Positions 51,946-63,323 of a stretch of DNA of 64,000 nt are shown piece after piece. Position 1 is the stretch's first letter, and the number at the start of each line of letters is the position of its first letter. A program made the position numbers and the translations under genes. The notes under the pieces were generated by a model that was not told the DNA's origin, ran no database searches, and saw nothing but the letters and a program-made list of their open reading frames with translations. The stretch spans positions 2,419,337 through 2,483,336 of the forward strand of contig NZ_CP146016.1 in NCBI RefSeq assembly GCF_036967215.1, in the 5' to 3' direction. This stretch comes from Sulfolobus tengchongensis (GTDB lineage Archaea; Thermoproteota; Thermoprotei_A; Sulfolobales; Sulfolobaceae).

Positions 51946-52634
51946 CTTAAATCCCCTAATTTATTCAAGTAGAAAGCCATTCCAACTATTACGTAATCAA
52001 ATCCTACCTTTTTTAGATAATGTACGTCTGAATCTGACGATACTCCACCTGCATATTCTTTCAATCCTTCTATGCTCTTCGCATATTCTTTAACGTTAGA
52101 ATCAATTCCTTTTGTGGTTCCCTCGTTTGTAACGTAGGTTAATATTATTCCTAGTAATTTAAGTTCATTTATTTTCTTTATTGCATTATAAATATCTATA
52201 GATTTCTCCTTCCATCCTCTTATTAAAACGCTTCTAGTATCGTCATAATCTATTGATGCTAACACTTTATCTCTACCTACTTCATTAACTAACTGTATAA
52301 ATAAATTATAATCCGTAAAAATAATAGTAGAAAAAATTAAAGCAGTAGCTCCAAACGAGATTAACCTTTCAGCTTTTTCTTTATCTCGTATACCCCCACC
52401 TACCTGTATCCAATCAAATCCTATTCTGCAAATTTCCCTAATTTTCTCCTCATTATTACCGACACCTTCAGCAGCATCTAAGTCTACAATGTGTATGTGA
52501 GTATATCCCTCATCGTAAATTTTTTTAGCAACGTTTATTGGGTCGCCTAGAACCAATCCAGTTCCCTTAATTCCTCTAACTCTCTTTACAGCTTTTCCAG
52601 AACTTATATCAATACTGGGTATTATACTCTGCAC
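51942..52634 (-). CDS. hisA: ProFAR isomerase HisA
   Basis: 230 residues, half-barrel-duplicated TIM barrel like HisF. Opens the ribose of ProFAR to PRFAR. Seen: IIPSIDISSGKAVK (catalytic Asp near 8), IHIVDLDAAEG near 47-57 and the second catalytic region TYVTNEGTTKG. The adjacent hisG ends two bases before the start. Confidence 0.93.
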   Translation of the reverse strand: MQSIIPSIDISSGKAVKRVRGIKGTGLVLGDPINVAKKIYDEGYTHIHIVDLDAAEGVGNNEEKIREICRIGFDWIQVGGGIRDKEKAERLISFGATALIFSTIIFTDYNLFIQLVNEVGRDKVLASIDYDDTRSVLIRGWKEKSIDIYNAIKKINELKLLGIILTYVTNEGTTKGIDSNVKEYAKSIEGLKEYAGGVSSDSDVHYLKKVGFDYVIVGMAFYLNKLGDLS

Positions 52635-52636
52635 TT

Positions 52637-53503
52637 CTATTTCACCACTTTTTCTATATCAACTACGACAATATCTCTAGCACCTGCTGCTTTTACTTTT
52701 GCTATAATTTCTGGTAATATATCCTCATCAGCGACTGTTATTACTTCCCACACATCTGATCTGCTTAGTCTAGTAATTGCTGGTGCGAGCATGGCCGGTA
52801 ATGAGTTTATTACTTCATCTAGTTTACTATCCGGAACATTCATAAATATCATCTTTTTACCCTTAGCAGCTAATGCCCCCTTCATCATCGTGAGAAGTAA
52901 ATTAATCTTGTCAGCTTCATCACTTTTTATCCAATTTCTGTTCCCTATTACTACTGCATAAGATTCCATCACGTTATCAATCGGCTTTAATCCATGTAGT
53001 TTTAGAGTTGTACCAGTACTCATAACATCAATTATAGCATCAGAAGCCCCTAATGAGGGCATTACTTCAGCTGCTCCACTTATTTTTACTATTTTAGCAT
53101 TTAACTCTTTTTTTGTTACATATTCTCTCGCTATATTGTAATATTTTGTTGCTATTCTTATTTCCTTTCCCTTTAACTCCTCGACGGAATTTATACTCCA
53201 GTTTTGTGGTATGGCTAAAACTATTTTGGATTTTCCAAAATCTAGCTTGATCAATTCTTCAACATCTGCATTACTTTCTATGACGTAATCATGTCCAGTT
53301 ATTCCTAGTTCTGCAGCCCCACTTTCTACAATATTTGGTATGTCCTCAGTTCTAATCATAACTAGTTGAACTCCCTCCCAGCTAGTTGGTACTATTAACG
53401 CTCTATCGTCACTTGCTAAAGACTTTATACCTACAGATTGTAAAAATTGTAGAGTAGGCTGTTGTAATCTCCCTTTATTTGGGATTGCTATTTTCAAGTT
53501 CAT
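52637..53503 (-). CDS. hisG: ATP phosphoribosyltransferase, long form
   Basis: 288 residues: type II periplasmic-binding-like catalytic domain ([12 protein letters not shown] at the N-terminus; [17 protein letters not shown]-like PRPP loop, here [15 protein letters not shown]) and a C-terminal regulatory ACT-like domain (about 215-288), the long form that does not need HisZ and is normally inhibited by histidine. ATG 53503 is preceded by GGTGAT within the hisC end; the frame includes a GTG one codon earlier. It overlaps hisC by 29 nt. Confidence 0.95.
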   Translation of the reverse strand: MNLKIAIPNKGRLQQPTLQFLQSVGIKSLASDDRALIVPTSWEGVQLVMIRTEDIPNIVESGAAELGITGHDYVIESNADVEELIKLDFGKSKIVLAIPQNWSINSVEELKGKEIRIATKYYNIAREYVTKKELNAKIVKISGAAEVMPSLGASDAIIDVMSTGTTLKLHGLKPIDNVMESYAVVIGNRNWIKSDEADKINLLLTMMKGALAAKGKKMIFMNVPDSKLDEVINSLPAMLAPAITRLSRSDVWEVITVADEDILPEIIAKVKAAGARDIVVVDIEKVVK

Positions 53504-54518
53504 CACCTAACTTTTCTATAACTAATCTACATTGTTCTTCAGTTCCTACGGTTATCCTATAGAAGTTATCATATAGTTTCCTTATCGCAATACCACGTTT
53601 GAGTAGTATTCCTTGCAAATCCCTATCATCTTTTATTAGTAAGAAGTTAGTGATTGACTTATAAACCTTCAGATTAAGACTCTTAAGTCCTTGGTAAAGT
53701 ATTTCTCTATTTCTTCTAATAGTTTCCACAACATTTTTAACATAAGAGGGATTCTCTAGTGCAGTTATTCCAGCAATAAGTGAGGGTAGGGGTATATCAA
53801 AAGGCGTTGAAGATTTCATTAAAGCTTTTACTATTTCATCATTAGCTATTAGGTAACCAAGCCTATAAGAGGCTAATGAGAACGCTTTACTTAAAGTTCT
53901 TACTACTAACAAGTTAGGATAATCGTAAATTAGTGGCGCGACAGTATACCCGCCAAACTCGTAATAGGCTTCATCCACAACTAAGAAGCCCTTAGTGTTT
54001 TCTGCTAGTTGCGAGATTAACTCTTTTTTTGCACTTAACATGGGAGAACCAGTGGGATTATTAGGATCATCAATTACTACCAATTCGGCGTTTTTAGATT
54101 TTGAAAGTAATTCATCAAAATTCTCTCTCCACCAATCATTATCTTCCTTCAGGTTAATTCTCATTAACTTTACTCCTCTTACTGATGAGTACACTGAGTA
54201 CATACTATATGATGGATAATTTACTACTACTGTATCTCCCGGCTCAATTAAGTTATAGAATATTGCTCTAAGCGATCCATCAGCTCCCACTGAAGGGTAA
54301 ATATTATTCGGTTCCACTTTCGCGTATTCTGCTGTTAATTCTCTATATCTCTCTAACAGTTCTGGGTGCTGGTATCTATTTCCCTTGCTTAGGTAATTTT
54401 TAACTGCTTCTATAATAAACTGTGGCGGTTCAAATGGGGATTCATTTAAATGGAGCCTTACTCCCTCTTTAATGTCTGAGAAATCGTATTCACTAGCATT
54501 TAATAACCAAGATTTTAT
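53475..54518 (-). CDS. hisC: Histidinol-phosphate aminotransferase with no canonical start at its expected N-terminus
   Basis: PLP enzyme of fold type I: PNNPTGSP loop (here [10 protein letters not shown]), DEAYYEFGG and the Schiff-base lysine in [15 protein letters not shown]. The first canonical start in frame (GTG 54317) gives only 280 residues and loses the conserved NESPFEPP and GNRYQHPE segments, which are encoded upstream in the same frame. Coding-like sequence reaches [19 protein letters not shown] near the his promoter. The likely start is ATA 54518-54516 (about 32 nt from the TATA box) or TTA 54533; either gives a normal length of about 347-352. First gene of the his operon. Confidence 0.82.
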   Translation of the reverse strand: MKSWLLNASEYDFSDIKEGVRLHLNESPFEPPQFIIEAVKNYLSKGNRYQHPELLERYRELTAEYAKVEPNNIYPSVGADGSLRAIFYNLIEPGDTVVVNYPSYSMYSVYSSVRGVKLMRINLKEDNDWWRENFDELLSKSKNAELVVIDDPNNPTGSPMLSAKKELISQLAENTKGFLVVDEAYYEFGGYTVAPLIYDYPNLLVVRTLSKAFSLASYRLGYLIANDEIVKALMKSSTPFDIPLPSLIAGITALENPSYVKNVVETIRRNREILYQGLKSLNLKVYKSITNFLLIKDDRDLQGILLKRGIAIRKLYDNFYRITVGTEEQCRLVIEKLGDELENSNPK

Positions 54519-54546
54519 TTTATTTCTAGCTAAGCTGGTTGGTGCA

Positions 54547-54554
54547 ATATAAAA
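54547..54554 (-). promoter_or_regulatory. TATA box of the his operon
   Basis: Minus-strand ttttatat. Transcription is expected about 26 nt further on, around 54522-54526, which is within the extended hisC frame and a few bases before ATA 54518. A separate AT-rich element at about 54578-54586 serves the divergent gene. Confidence 0.55.
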
Positions 54555-54606
54555 CCCTAGTTAAGCAAAGTAAAATAAATAAATAAGCTTTGATGAAACT
54601 CTGATC

Positions 54607-55206
54607 GTGAATCTAGTAGATTATGTAGTATCCTTGAGAAATGGTAACATACTAATATATTCCTTTTATATTAACGTAAAAATAGTGTTAATCTATAATA
54701 TTGCACAGAAACTACTAGAAAGTAAAACTGACATATGTATAGTTAATTATGAGAAATTTCTAAAATTTTCTGAAAGGCAAATAATACAGTCATGTAACGA
54801 TACGTCATATGTTATTGTATTTGAAGTAGAGAAAACTTCAGAATTACCACCTCGATATAACCTAGTAACGAGTTCTGTTAAGCTAAATAAGGACTTTAAT
54901 GATATTATAAGAATTGATAAAATTTCTACTAACCTATATAAAGCTCTCAACAGTTCTGGAGAGTTATTCTTGTTCAGCGTTATTAACGGTGAGGTTGTCG
55001 AAAAGACGTTAAAAACTGTACATGAGGAGATAATTCAGTTCTTAAGAGAATTCGGTGGAGAAGTACAAATTAATGATGTAGTAAGTATTATTTCCAGAAA
55101 ATACAACATAAGTAGGGATAATGTTAGAGTTGAGTTAGCATTTCTAAAAGATCTAGGTCTGATAGAAATAAGGAATGGAAAAATAATTCTTACTCAATTA
55201 TTATAG
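54607..55206 (+). CDS. Unknown protein with C-terminal winged helix
   Basis: 199 residues. The N-terminal 125 residues look like a degenerate alpha/beta nucleotide-binding-like domain ([34 protein letters not shown]) without a P-loop. The C-terminal 65 residues form a probable winged helix ([43 protein letters not shown]). GTG start 54607 with TATA-like aataaataaa 26 nt upstream. Divergent from hisC and overlapping leuS by 17 nt at the 3' end. It could be a DNA-binding regulator; not recognised. Confidence 0.62.
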   Translation: MNLVDYVVSLRNGNILIYSFYINVKIVLIYNIAQKLLESKTDICIVNYEKFLKFSERQIIQSCNDTSYVIVFEVEKTSELPPRYNLVTSSVKLNKDFNDIIRIDKISTNLYKALNSSGELFLFSVINGEVVEKTLKTVHEEIIQFLREFGGEVQINDVVSIISRKYNISRDNVRVELAFLKDLGLIEIRNGKIILTQLL

Positions 55207-58024
55207 CTGGTCTTAATGGTAAGGCTTCCTTATTATAAGTCTTCCTAACCTCTTCAGAATACGCTTTAACTAGAACTTCTACATTCAACTTTTTCTTCAA
55301 ATACTTTGATAGTTCATTAAGTACGCTCACTTCATTAATCTTATAGTTCATGATTAATCTCTTCATTTTATCATCTATTTCCAAAGATTCATTGAATATT
55401 TTTTGTAATAGTCTAACTTCTTCTTTATTCTTAGGTTTATGAGCATCCATAAACTTCTTCATTTGCCCATTCGCACTTATAGCATCTCTTAATAGCTCTA
55501 CGTACCTATCGTCTTCTAATGCATATAGCTTAACAGCCTTTGGCGAACCCTTATATATGTTTAGAATTGATCTTATATCCTCAAGAATTCTTTTCATATA
55601 CTCATATTCTAGTAATATTAATTCATCTATTTTAGATTTTTCTACCTCTGGCCATCTTTCATTAACTATGAAAGTAGACTGGCCTAAGATTTCATGCCAT
55701 ATTTCCTCTGCTATATGAGGTGTAAATGGTGTTATTAACTTAAGCCATACTATCAAAACTTCTTTTAAAACCTTACCGTTTCCTCCTCTACCCTCAGCAT
55801 TAACCATATTGAAGTATTCGTCCAGATCTGAAGAGAATACAAACAAAATTTCATTAATTGCGTCTCTTAATTCTAGAGATTCTATGTTTTTAGTTACTTT
55901 GTCTACAACCTCATATATTCTGGATAATAACCACTTTTCTGGGAATCCATAAGTTTCATCTTTATAATTATCTAATGTCTTGAATAGCTCGTATGTTTTT
56001 CTTATCGTTTCCCCTACCGTTTTAACTAATGACTCAGAGAAGTTAACATCTGATCCCATGTCTGCTGTTGAAGAGAGTGCGACTCTCATTACATCAACGC
56101 CATATAATTTTAAGCCTTTTCTTAAGGGTATGATATTTCTTAATGACTTACTCATTTTCTTTCCTTCATATAATACCAAACCATTTACAGCTATTGCCTT
56201 AGGCCATAGATTTTCTGGAAATATTGCAGCATGATTGAAGATAAAGAAGGTTAAGTGATTTGGAATTAAATCTTTTCCACTGTGTCTAACATCTAAAGGA
56301 TACCAATACAAGAATTCATTTCTTAGATCATTTATTACATCTGCAGGTATTCCAGTATTTTTACTAATCTCCTCTAGATTACCTATGCCTAACATTACAT
56401 AGTCCCACAACTCTTGAGTTAGTTGAGATGGAGATAGTCTATATTGTTTAATTTTGTGTGATATAGTATAATAGGCCATATATATTGTAGAATCACTCAA
56501 ACTTTCAATGATCCATTTTTTATCCCAAGGCAGGGGAGTACCTAGTCCTCTAGTTCTGGCACAAGCTCTTTTCTCCAACCATCCTATTGTAAACTCAAAG
56601 TCTTTTCTAGCCTCTTCCGGAATTATGCGCATCTTTGACAATGATTTTTTTGCCAATTCTTTCCAATCTGGATTTGAATAATCTAAGAACCATTGATCTT
56701 TAAGGATCTTGACTACAATCTCAGTTCCACATCTACAGTAAACTGGTTTATTCATAATTTCAAATATTTTTCTGCCTAAGCCTTTTGAAATCAGAAAATC
56801 TGTAATAAATTCTCTAGCTTTAGGTACTGGGAGTCCACTTAAACTTCTCAACTCAGATTTATACTCCTCTCTAATAATTAGTTTCTCTAAATCACTTCTC
56901 ATAATGCCCTTGTTGTACTCTGTTCTGTAAACGTATTCTGTAAGCTTCTTTAGATCCTCATCATTCCTAGGATTGTTCTTCTCTACCACGTCTTTACCTA
57001 AAGTGTTACCTAATCCCTCAACCGTAATTACTGGAACAACTTCAAAGTTACTTTTGTTAACTTTCTTAGAATAGTAATAATCAAATGGAGCATGTGCAGG
57101 TACACTCATAACTACGCCAGTCCCTAGGCCAACATCAACGAAGTCTGCACCATATATCTCTATTTGTTTTCCAGTTATGGGATTTTCAACCTTAAGTCCA
57201 ACTAATTTTGACCCTTTGATTTTATCCTCTATTTGAATATCATCTATTTGAAAAGATAGTTTGAAAGCAGCTTTCTCACTTAATATCATTTTATTGCCCA
57301 ATACGTTAGCTATCACGTAGTTCTCATTAGGATTTATCCATAGATTAGTAGCGCCAAAAACAGTTTCTGGTCTTAATGTAGCTGCAGGAAATATTCCCTT
57401 GTCAGATTTGAAATATATTAATATAAACTCGCCTATTTCTGGCTCTACATCTCCTTTTGTATCATGCATACCAACTGGAATATGATGTACTGGGCACCAT
57501 CCAACTGGGTGGGTATCCTTAACTATATACCCTTTACTTTGTAACTTATGAAATTGCCATATTATAAACGATGAAAATTCTGGATCTATAGTAGTGAATT
57601 CTCTTCTCCAGTCTATTCCTAGGCCTATTTCTTTCATTGAAACCTTAATATCTTCCTTAAAGTAGTTTGCCATAAATAGTGGGTCAGACATTCTAGGAAT
57701 TATATCAGCAGGTATTTCATAGATATCTTTAAAAGTCTCAATTAACTCCTTATCGCCCTTCGCAATAGCATCTGCCATTGCCATAATTGGCGTTCCAGTA
57801 TAGTGGAAGCCCATAGGGAATAGTACATTATATCCTCTCATTCTCTTATATCTGGCTAAGATATCTCCAGTTACATAAGTTCTTCCATGTCCTATATGCC
57901 AAGGGCTATTAGGATAAGGAAAAGCAACTGTAGTAAAAAATTTAGGTTTACTGGGGTCGGGATTTGCTTCATAAACTTTGGCCTCTTCCCACTTTTTCTG
58001 CCACTTAGAAGCGACAGCATTCAA
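55190..58024 (-). CDS. leuS: Leucyl-tRNA synthetase
   Basis: 944 residues, archaeal/eukaryal-type LeuRS. Class I signatures HIGH (43-46, in [10 protein letters not shown]) and KMSKS (in [11 protein letters not shown], near 645). A large CP1 editing domain lies between about 170 and 500, and it contains the threonine-rich [13 protein letters not shown] (about 220). Zinc-like CRCG is near 440. TATA-like gtaaaataag (rc, about 58052-58061) lies upstream of the ATG. Overlaps the winged-helix gene by 17 nt on the opposite strand. Confidence 0.96.
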   Translation of the reverse strand: MNAVASKWQKKWEEAKVYEANPDPSKPKFFTTVAFPYPNSPWHIGHGRTYVTGDILARYKRMRGYNVLFPMGFHYTGTPIMAMADAIAKGDKELIETFKDIYEIPADIIPRMSDPLFMANYFKEDIKVSMKEIGLGIDWRREFTTIDPEFSSFIIWQFHKLQSKGYIVKDTHPVGWCPVHHIPVGMHDTKGDVEPEIGEFILIYFKSDKGIFPAATLRPETVFGATNLWINPNENYVIANVLGNKMILSEKAAFKLSFQIDDIQIEDKIKGSKLVGLKVENPITGKQIEIYGADFVDVGLGTGVVMSVPAHAPFDYYYSKKVNKSNFEVVPVITVEGLGNTLGKDVVEKNNPRNDEDLKKLTEYVYRTEYNKGIMRSDLEKLIIREEYKSELRSLSGLPVPKAREFITDFLISKGLGRKIFEIMNKPVYCRCGTEIVVKILKDQWFLDYSNPDWKELAKKSLSKMRIIPEEARKDFEFTIGWLEKRACARTRGLGTPLPWDKKWIIESLSDSTIYMAYYTISHKIKQYRLSPSQLTQELWDYVMLGIGNLEEISKNTGIPADVINDLRNEFLYWYPLDVRHSGKDLIPNHLTFFIFNHAAIFPENLWPKAIAVNGLVLYEGKKMSKSLRNIIPLRKGLKLYGVDVMRVALSSTADMGSDVNFSESLVKTVGETIRKTYELFKTLDNYKDETYGFPEKWLLSRIYEVVDKVTKNIESLELRDAINEILFVFSSDLDEYFNMVNAEGRGGNGKVLKEVLIVWLKLITPFTPHIAEEIWHEILGQSTFIVNERWPEVEKSKIDELILLEYEYMKRILEDIRSILNIYKGSPKAVKLYALEDDRYVELLRDAISANGQMKKFMDAHKPKNKEEVRLLQKIFNESLEIDDKMKRLIMNYKINEVSVLNELSKYLKKKLNVEVLVKAYSEEVRKTYNKEALPLRPAIIIE

Positions 58025-58106
58025 GAAGTCAATAAAATCCTTATACTGTGAGCTTATTTTACTTCACCAAAAATGATATATCTATGTCTTTTTTAAATAT
58101 TAACTA

Positions 58107-58631
58107 ATGTTTACCAGAACTGGGGATGATGGGAATACTAATTTAATATCTAAAAGAGTGGGAAAAGATTCTCCTTTAGTCAACTTCTTAGGCGACATAG
58201 ACGAATTAAACTCTTTCATAGGTCTAGCATTGACTAAAATTAAGTGGGAGGACATGCAAAAAGATCTCATGCGAATTCAGACTGAACTATTCATATTAGG
58301 TGAGGAGGCAATTCAGAATAAAGGTAAAATAAATGAAGAAAATGTTAAGTGGCTAGAGAATAGAACTATAGAATATAGGAAAGAAAGTGGACCAGTCAAA
58401 TTATTTGTAATACCCGGAGGATCTGAGGAAGCAGCTTATTTACATATAATTAGGAGTATTGCTAGGAGAGTTGAAAGAAATGCTGTAGCATATTCTAAAG
58501 AACTCAACTTCAGTAAGTGGTTAATTGTATATTTAAACAGATTATCTTCTCTTTTGTTTGCCATGGCAATAGTTGCTAACAAGAGGAGAAATGTTGAAGA
58601 GAGAATTTATGATATAGGTAAGTATTTCTGA
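58107..58631 (+). CDS. PduO-type corrinoid adenosyltransferase
   Basis: 174 residues, five-helix bundle. Transfers adenosyl from ATP to Co(I) corrinoid to give adenosylcobalamin. Family marks: N-terminal [20 protein letters not shown] (about 3-22), [10 protein letters not shown] (about 31-40) and C-terminal [14 protein letters not shown] with the conserved arginines near 130. In this organism AdoCbl is needed by methylmalonyl-CoA mutase; cobalamin is also a likely cofactor of the GrsA-type enzyme in this window. It overlaps the tRNA thiolase gene by 25 nt, tail to tail. Confidence 0.9.
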   Translation: MFTRTGDDGNTNLISKRVGKDSPLVNFLGDIDELNSFIGLALTKIKWEDMQKDLMRIQTELFILGEEAIQNKGKINEENVKWLENRTIEYRKESGPVKLFVIPGGSEEAAYLHIIRSIARRVERNAVAYSKELNFSKWLIVYLNRLSSLLFAMAIVANKRRNVEERIYDIGKYF

Positions 58632-59578
58632 TATTCTTGTGGCATCAGCCCACTTCTAATTAACAGTTCACAATTCTTGCATACTGCTCTACCGGGCGTT
58701 GTAGGTTCTCCACAAATGATACAAGTAGGTAGTTCACTAGAGAGTTTATACTCATTTTTAAGTTTTTGAGAGATCTCGTCAAACTGTTCGATTATTTTTA
58801 ATAATGTTCCAGGTTTTCTTTCCTCTAACTTATATAGTAACTCTCTAACTTTAGCTCGAAGAGTTGGTTTTTGTGAAATATAAGGGCATTCAACTTCTTG
58901 AAATTCAAATCCCTTAAGATTTGCATACATGGTAGTTTCCCATTCATATATCTTTCTTAGAGGCTTTACCCTCATTACGAACTTACTACTCACCCTCAAT
59001 GGTTTATCACCGAATCTTATTAGCCTCAATAGATCTCCCCTTATTAGATTTATAATTATAGTTTGTGCTTCATCATCAAGATTGTGGCCAGTTGCAACAT
59101 AATCTGCAGAGACCTTAATTCCAGCTTCGTTTATCAGTTTTCTTCTAAATCCTCCGCAGAAAGTGCAAGCAGAGACCTTAAGTCCTTTCTTTAATGACGC
59201 ACTTACCATTTCATCTAATGAGAAACCTACTTCTTGTCTAAAACCACTTTTAATGAGCTCTATTCCAAGGTCTCTTAAATAGTCTTCAAGCTTCTTAACC
59301 TGATCATCTCTATTATATCCTCTTATCCCTTCATTTATATTAAATGCAATTAGCTTGGAGGGGTTAACGAATTGAGATAGTGCATCAGCAAGTACTAGAC
59401 TATCTTTCCCTCCAGAGACTGCTAAGAGTATTTTATTAGCATTTATTATACCTTGCTTTCTAGCTTCCGTTTCAATCCTTTTTCTAATATCTTCTATAAA
59501 ACAATCTTTGCAAAGTTTCCTTCTAGTGTGCGATTGTAGCACTACTGCTTCTCTACTTTTACAATTATCGCAAATCAT
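58607..59578 (-). CDS. TtuA/Ncs6 family tRNA 2-thiolation enzyme
   Basis: 323 residues: N-terminal zinc finger (Cys3, Cys6, Cys23, Cys26), PP-loop SGGKDS (55-60), catalytic/Fe-S cysteines CTFCGGF near 139-145 and ECPY near 231, and a C-terminal zinc finger (CIIC...CKNC). TtuA thiolates U54 (heat stability of tRNA), and Ncs6/NcsA thiolates U34; the sequence does not let me choose with certainty. It overlaps DUF211 upstream by 14 nt. Confidence 0.88.
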   Translation of the reverse strand: MICDNCKSREAVVLQSHTRRKLCKDCFIEDIRKRIETEARKQGIINANKILLAVSGGKDSLVLADALSQFVNPSKLIAFNINEGIRGYNRDDQVKKLEDYLRDLGIELIKSGFRQEVGFSLDEMVSASLKKGLKVSACTFCGGFRRKLINEAGIKVSADYVATGHNLDDEAQTIIINLIRGDLLRLIRFGDKPLRVSSKFVMRVKPLRKIYEWETTMYANLKGFEFQEVECPYISQKPTLRAKVRELLYKLEERKPGTLLKIIEQFDEISQKLKNEYKLSSELPTCIICGEPTTPGRAVCKNCELLIRSGLMPQEYQKYLPIS

Positions 59579-59855
59579 TCTTTATCTTACCCTCAATTAT
59601 CTTGTTTCCGCTAATTACTTGGTCGATACTATGTATCGCACATCCCTCTTCTTCTAACATTTTCCTTATATCATCAAAGTTGAGGCTAGTTCCTTCAATA
59701 ATTATCATTAACCCCATGGTTTCGACGTCCATATCAGTAACACTTATATTAACTCCCTCTACACCGCTTAGGCTTGAGATTTTCTCAGCTAGTTCAACTA
59801 TTGATGTTCCTCTAATGGGCTTCAGAACGTCTAAAACAAGTCTTCTAATCGCCAC
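59565..59855 (-). CDS. DUF211 family protein
   Basis: 96 residues with the archaeal DUF211 opening [22 protein letters not shown] and the following ferredoxin-like pattern ([21 protein letters not shown]). Family members form ring oligomers and some bind calcium; the role is not known. Translation is probably coupled to the thiolation gene, which it overlaps by 14 nt. Confidence 0.82.
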   Translation of the reverse strand: MAIRRLVLDVLKPIRGTSIVELAEKISSLSGVEGVNISVTDMDVETMGLMIIIEGTSLNFDDIRKMLEEEGCAIHSIDQVISGNKIIEGKIKNDLR

Positions 59856-59930
59856 TGTTCATCAGATACAATAGTATTTATCAATTAGCATTAAAAACTT
59901 ACTTTTAGCCCTGATTAGGCGGAAATAAAT

Positions 59931-59938
59931 TTATAAAT
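59931..59938 (+). promoter_or_regulatory. TATA box of speD
   Basis: ttataaat with a purine-rich BRE-like ggaaataaa just upstream; initiation is expected near 59961, leaving a leader of about 10 nt that contains a run of six G residues before the ATG. Confidence 0.55.
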
Positions 59939-59969
59939 GATTAAATAGAGGGGTTTAAGTGGGGGGTTA

Positions 59970-60325
59970 ATGATGGGGGTAGAGTTATCTTTTCCTAAAG
60001 TAGTGGGAAAGCAAGTATATGGAAGCTTATATGATTGTGACGAAGAAATACTTAAAGACTCTAAAAAATTAGAGCAGATAGTAAAGGAGGCAGCAGAAAT
60101 AGGGAATATGAATATACTTGATATAAGATCTTGGAAAATTGGCGAAGGTGTTAGTATTGTTGCAATTATCCTTGAGAGTCATATAACGATTCATACTTGG
60201 CCTGAGTACAAATTTGCTACAGTTGACGTCTATTCATGTGGAGCCCATACAGATCCTTATAAAGCGTTTTCATATATAGTTGCAAAACTAGGAGCAAAGA
60301 AATATACTATAAACGAGGCTGATAG

Positions 60326-60341
<16 letters not shown>
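59970..60341 (+). CDS. speD: S-adenosylmethionine decarboxylase proenzyme (SpeD)
   Basis: 123 residues, prokaryotic class 1B SpeD. Self-cleavage occurs between Glu69 and Ser70 in [13 protein letters not shown]; Ser70 becomes the pyruvoyl group. His75 (HTWPE) and Cys90 (YSCGAH) are the processing and catalytic residues. It produces decarboxylated SAM for spermidine. Crenarchaea also have a SpeD-derived arginine decarboxylase; the neighbourhood matches the SAM-specific copy as I recall it (SSO0585), but substrate choice needs assay. ATG 59973 is an alternative start. The next gene begins inside its stop region. Confidence 0.85.
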
Positions 60342-61459
<1,118 letters not shown>

Positions 61460-61470
61460 TTAACGTTATC

Positions 61471-62322
61471 GTGAGTTTTAAATCATACATGCAACTTGTC
61501 AGGATACATAACGTTATTGGAGCAGCATTGGGTGCTATTATGGGCTTTCTCGTCTCTTCAAAATGGCAAATCTTAGAAGCTAAGCAACTTCTACTATCAG
61601 CATTAGTAGTGGGCTTAATAGCAGCTGGAGGATATGTCATAAATGACGTATATGACGTGGAAATAGATAAAATAAATAAACCATACAGACCTATCCCATC
61701 CGGTAGTATATCCATTAATCAAGCTAGGACGCTAGCAATAATCTTATTCGCAGTAGGTGTTTTGGCCTCAATATGGTTAAATGTTTTCGCGATAATTGTG
61801 GCATTGCTAACTGTAATAGGTCTCGTTTATTACGCAAAGGAACTAAAACGGACCGGGTTGTATGGAAACTTGTTAGTAGCTACGACCACAGCCTTATCTA
61901 TATTTTATGGCGGATTGGCCTTTTTCTCAGATGATTGGCTATCAAGAATAGCAATTCCTACATTTTATTCCTTTTTCTTAACATTAACAAGAGAAATAGT
62001 AAAGGGTATTGAAGATTATAATGGTGATCTAGCTAATAATGTAAGGACCTTAGCTACTACTTTAGGAATAAATAAATCATGGAAAATAGTTAAGGCTCTT
62101 CTTGCTCTCTTGCTGATAGTCTCTCCTATACCATTTTTTATAGGTTTTAATTTTATTTATATTGTAATTTTAATTGTAGCTTTTATTCCATTTACAATCC
62201 TTTCAATAGTTCAGAAGAACACGATAGAGGGTGCGTCAAAGGCTAGAAGTTATTTAAAAATATCCGCAATTGCAGGAATTATTGCTTTTCTACTGGGTAG
62301 TTTACCATTCTTTAGAGGCTAA
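61471..62322 (+). CDS. (S)-2,3-di-O-geranylgeranylglyceryl phosphate synthase (UbiA family)
   Basis: 283 residues with about eight to nine hydrophobic segments and the UbiA motif NDVYDVEIDKINKPYRP (58-74), plus the second aspartate-rich loop EDYNGDLANNVRT near 180-195. Attaches the second geranylgeranyl chain to geranylgeranylglyceryl phosphate, forming the archaeal diether core; the S. solfataricus homologue (recalled as SSO0583) has this activity. GTG start 61471. It likely acts upstream of the adjacent reductase-like flavoprotein and of GrsA in lipid maturation. Overlaps the next gene by 11 nt tail to tail. Confidence 0.9.
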   Translation: MSFKSYMQLVRIHNVIGAALGAIMGFLVSSKWQILEAKQLLLSALVVGLIAAGGYVINDVYDVEIDKINKPYRPIPSGSISINQARTLAIILFAVGVLASIWLNVFAIIVALLTVIGLVYYAKELKRTGLYGNLLVATTTALSIFYGGLAFFSDDWLSRIAIPTFYSFFLTLTREIVKGIEDYNGDLANNVRTLATTLGINKSWKIVKALLALLLIVSPIPFFIGFNFIYIVILIVAFIPFTILSIVQKNTIEGASKARSYLKISAIAGIIAFLLGSLPFFRG

Positions 62323-63289
62323 TTTGTTTGTCGACTATTTGCCTATATCCTCCCTTAACTCCCACTACTCTTATGTTTATTATATGTGCTTTTTTATTCT
62401 GGGTAATTGTTAAGGGAAGTTTAAGATCTATCGTGGAATTAATTTCTATATTGTTAAATGATTTGAAATGTGCAGGGACTCCGTTTATCATTACGTTTAC
62501 TATTAACTTGTCTAGGTTTATCTCACTATCGTTCCTTAAAGCTAGATGGATGAAGTTGTTATCCACCTTACTATCCACATTAATGGTTATCTTAGGAGTT
62601 TTCTCCAATAAACTATATGAAGCCAAAATTATTCCATAATCCTTTTCATTTGCGGATTGTAATATTGTTGTAATTAGACTCTTATCTTCGATCTCTATTT
62701 CATCGCTATCAGAATTGGGTAAGACCGTATAAATCGGCTTCCCATCACCATCACTTATCTTTACTTTCCCTTCTTTGCTCTCATTTCTTATAACAAAATA
62801 GGATTTTCTCATCAGTTGAAAAGAGACTATTTCATTGGGCTTTAAAATCAAAGAACCAGTAGATAATTTATATTTAGTGCTAAAACCTTCTATCTTATAA
62901 AAAGAAATTGCACTTACGTTTAATAACTCTAAAGTGTGAATAGAAGGATGATAAATTATTATTTCATGTTTTCCTTCCTTAACGATTGGCGTTATATCAT
63001 ATACTATAGTGGAAATAATATGTGAATCATTTATCTCAATTTCAAAATTTGGTTTGAATTCTTTTGTAAGAGAGAAATTGTCAAACCAAAGCCTCCATCT
63101 CGGTAAATAAGTTTTTTCTCTTTTAGCTTGAATTATAAGATAGAACTTAGTGGGTCTAAATGTTATATCTAATGGGAAACCTACTTCCTTATTTATGTTA
63201 TTTAACTTGATCGCCTTTGTAAAAGATTGGTAGTCTATTGATCCCTCAAAGTCTCCTTCGTCAAATGTCATTAATTCCCCTTTAGGCAT
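62312..63289 (-). CDS. Unknown beta-rich protein (325 aa)
   Basis: 325 residues, no signal peptide or membrane helix, no cysteine, rich in Ile, Lys, Asn and Ser with alternating hydrophobic residues throughout. This is the pattern of several beta-sandwich domains; the region FTRAIKLNNINKEVGFPLDI-like start (TKAIKLNNINKEVGFPLDI) is followed by WRLWFDNFSLTKEF. It is not recognised and has no catalytic motif. It is divergent from the GTPase gene and overlaps the UbiA gene by 11 nt. Confidence 0.65.
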   Translation of the reverse strand: MPKGELMTFDEGDFEGSIDYQSFTKAIKLNNINKEVGFPLDITFRPTKFYLIIQAKREKTYLPRWRLWFDNFSLTKEFKPNFEIEINDSHIISTIVYDITPIVKEGKHEIIIYHPSIHTLELLNVSAISFYKIEGFSTKYKLSTGSLILKPNEIVSFQLMRKSYFVIRNESKEGKVKISDGDGKPIYTVLPNSDSDEIEIEDKSLITTILQSANEKDYGIILASYSLLEKTPKITINVDSKVDNNFIHLALRNDSEINLDKLIVNVMINGVPAHFKSFNNIEINSTIDLKLPLTITQNKKAHIINIRVVGVKGGYRQIVDKQISL

Positions 63290-63323
63290 GCATAAAAATA
63301 GTAATTACAAGAAAATAAAATGA

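Noticed and set aside
54588-54605. TGATGA followed by CTGA upstream of the gene at 54607, resembling C/D boxes
   Set aside because: Only four bases separate the motifs, too few for a guide, and no second pair is nearby.
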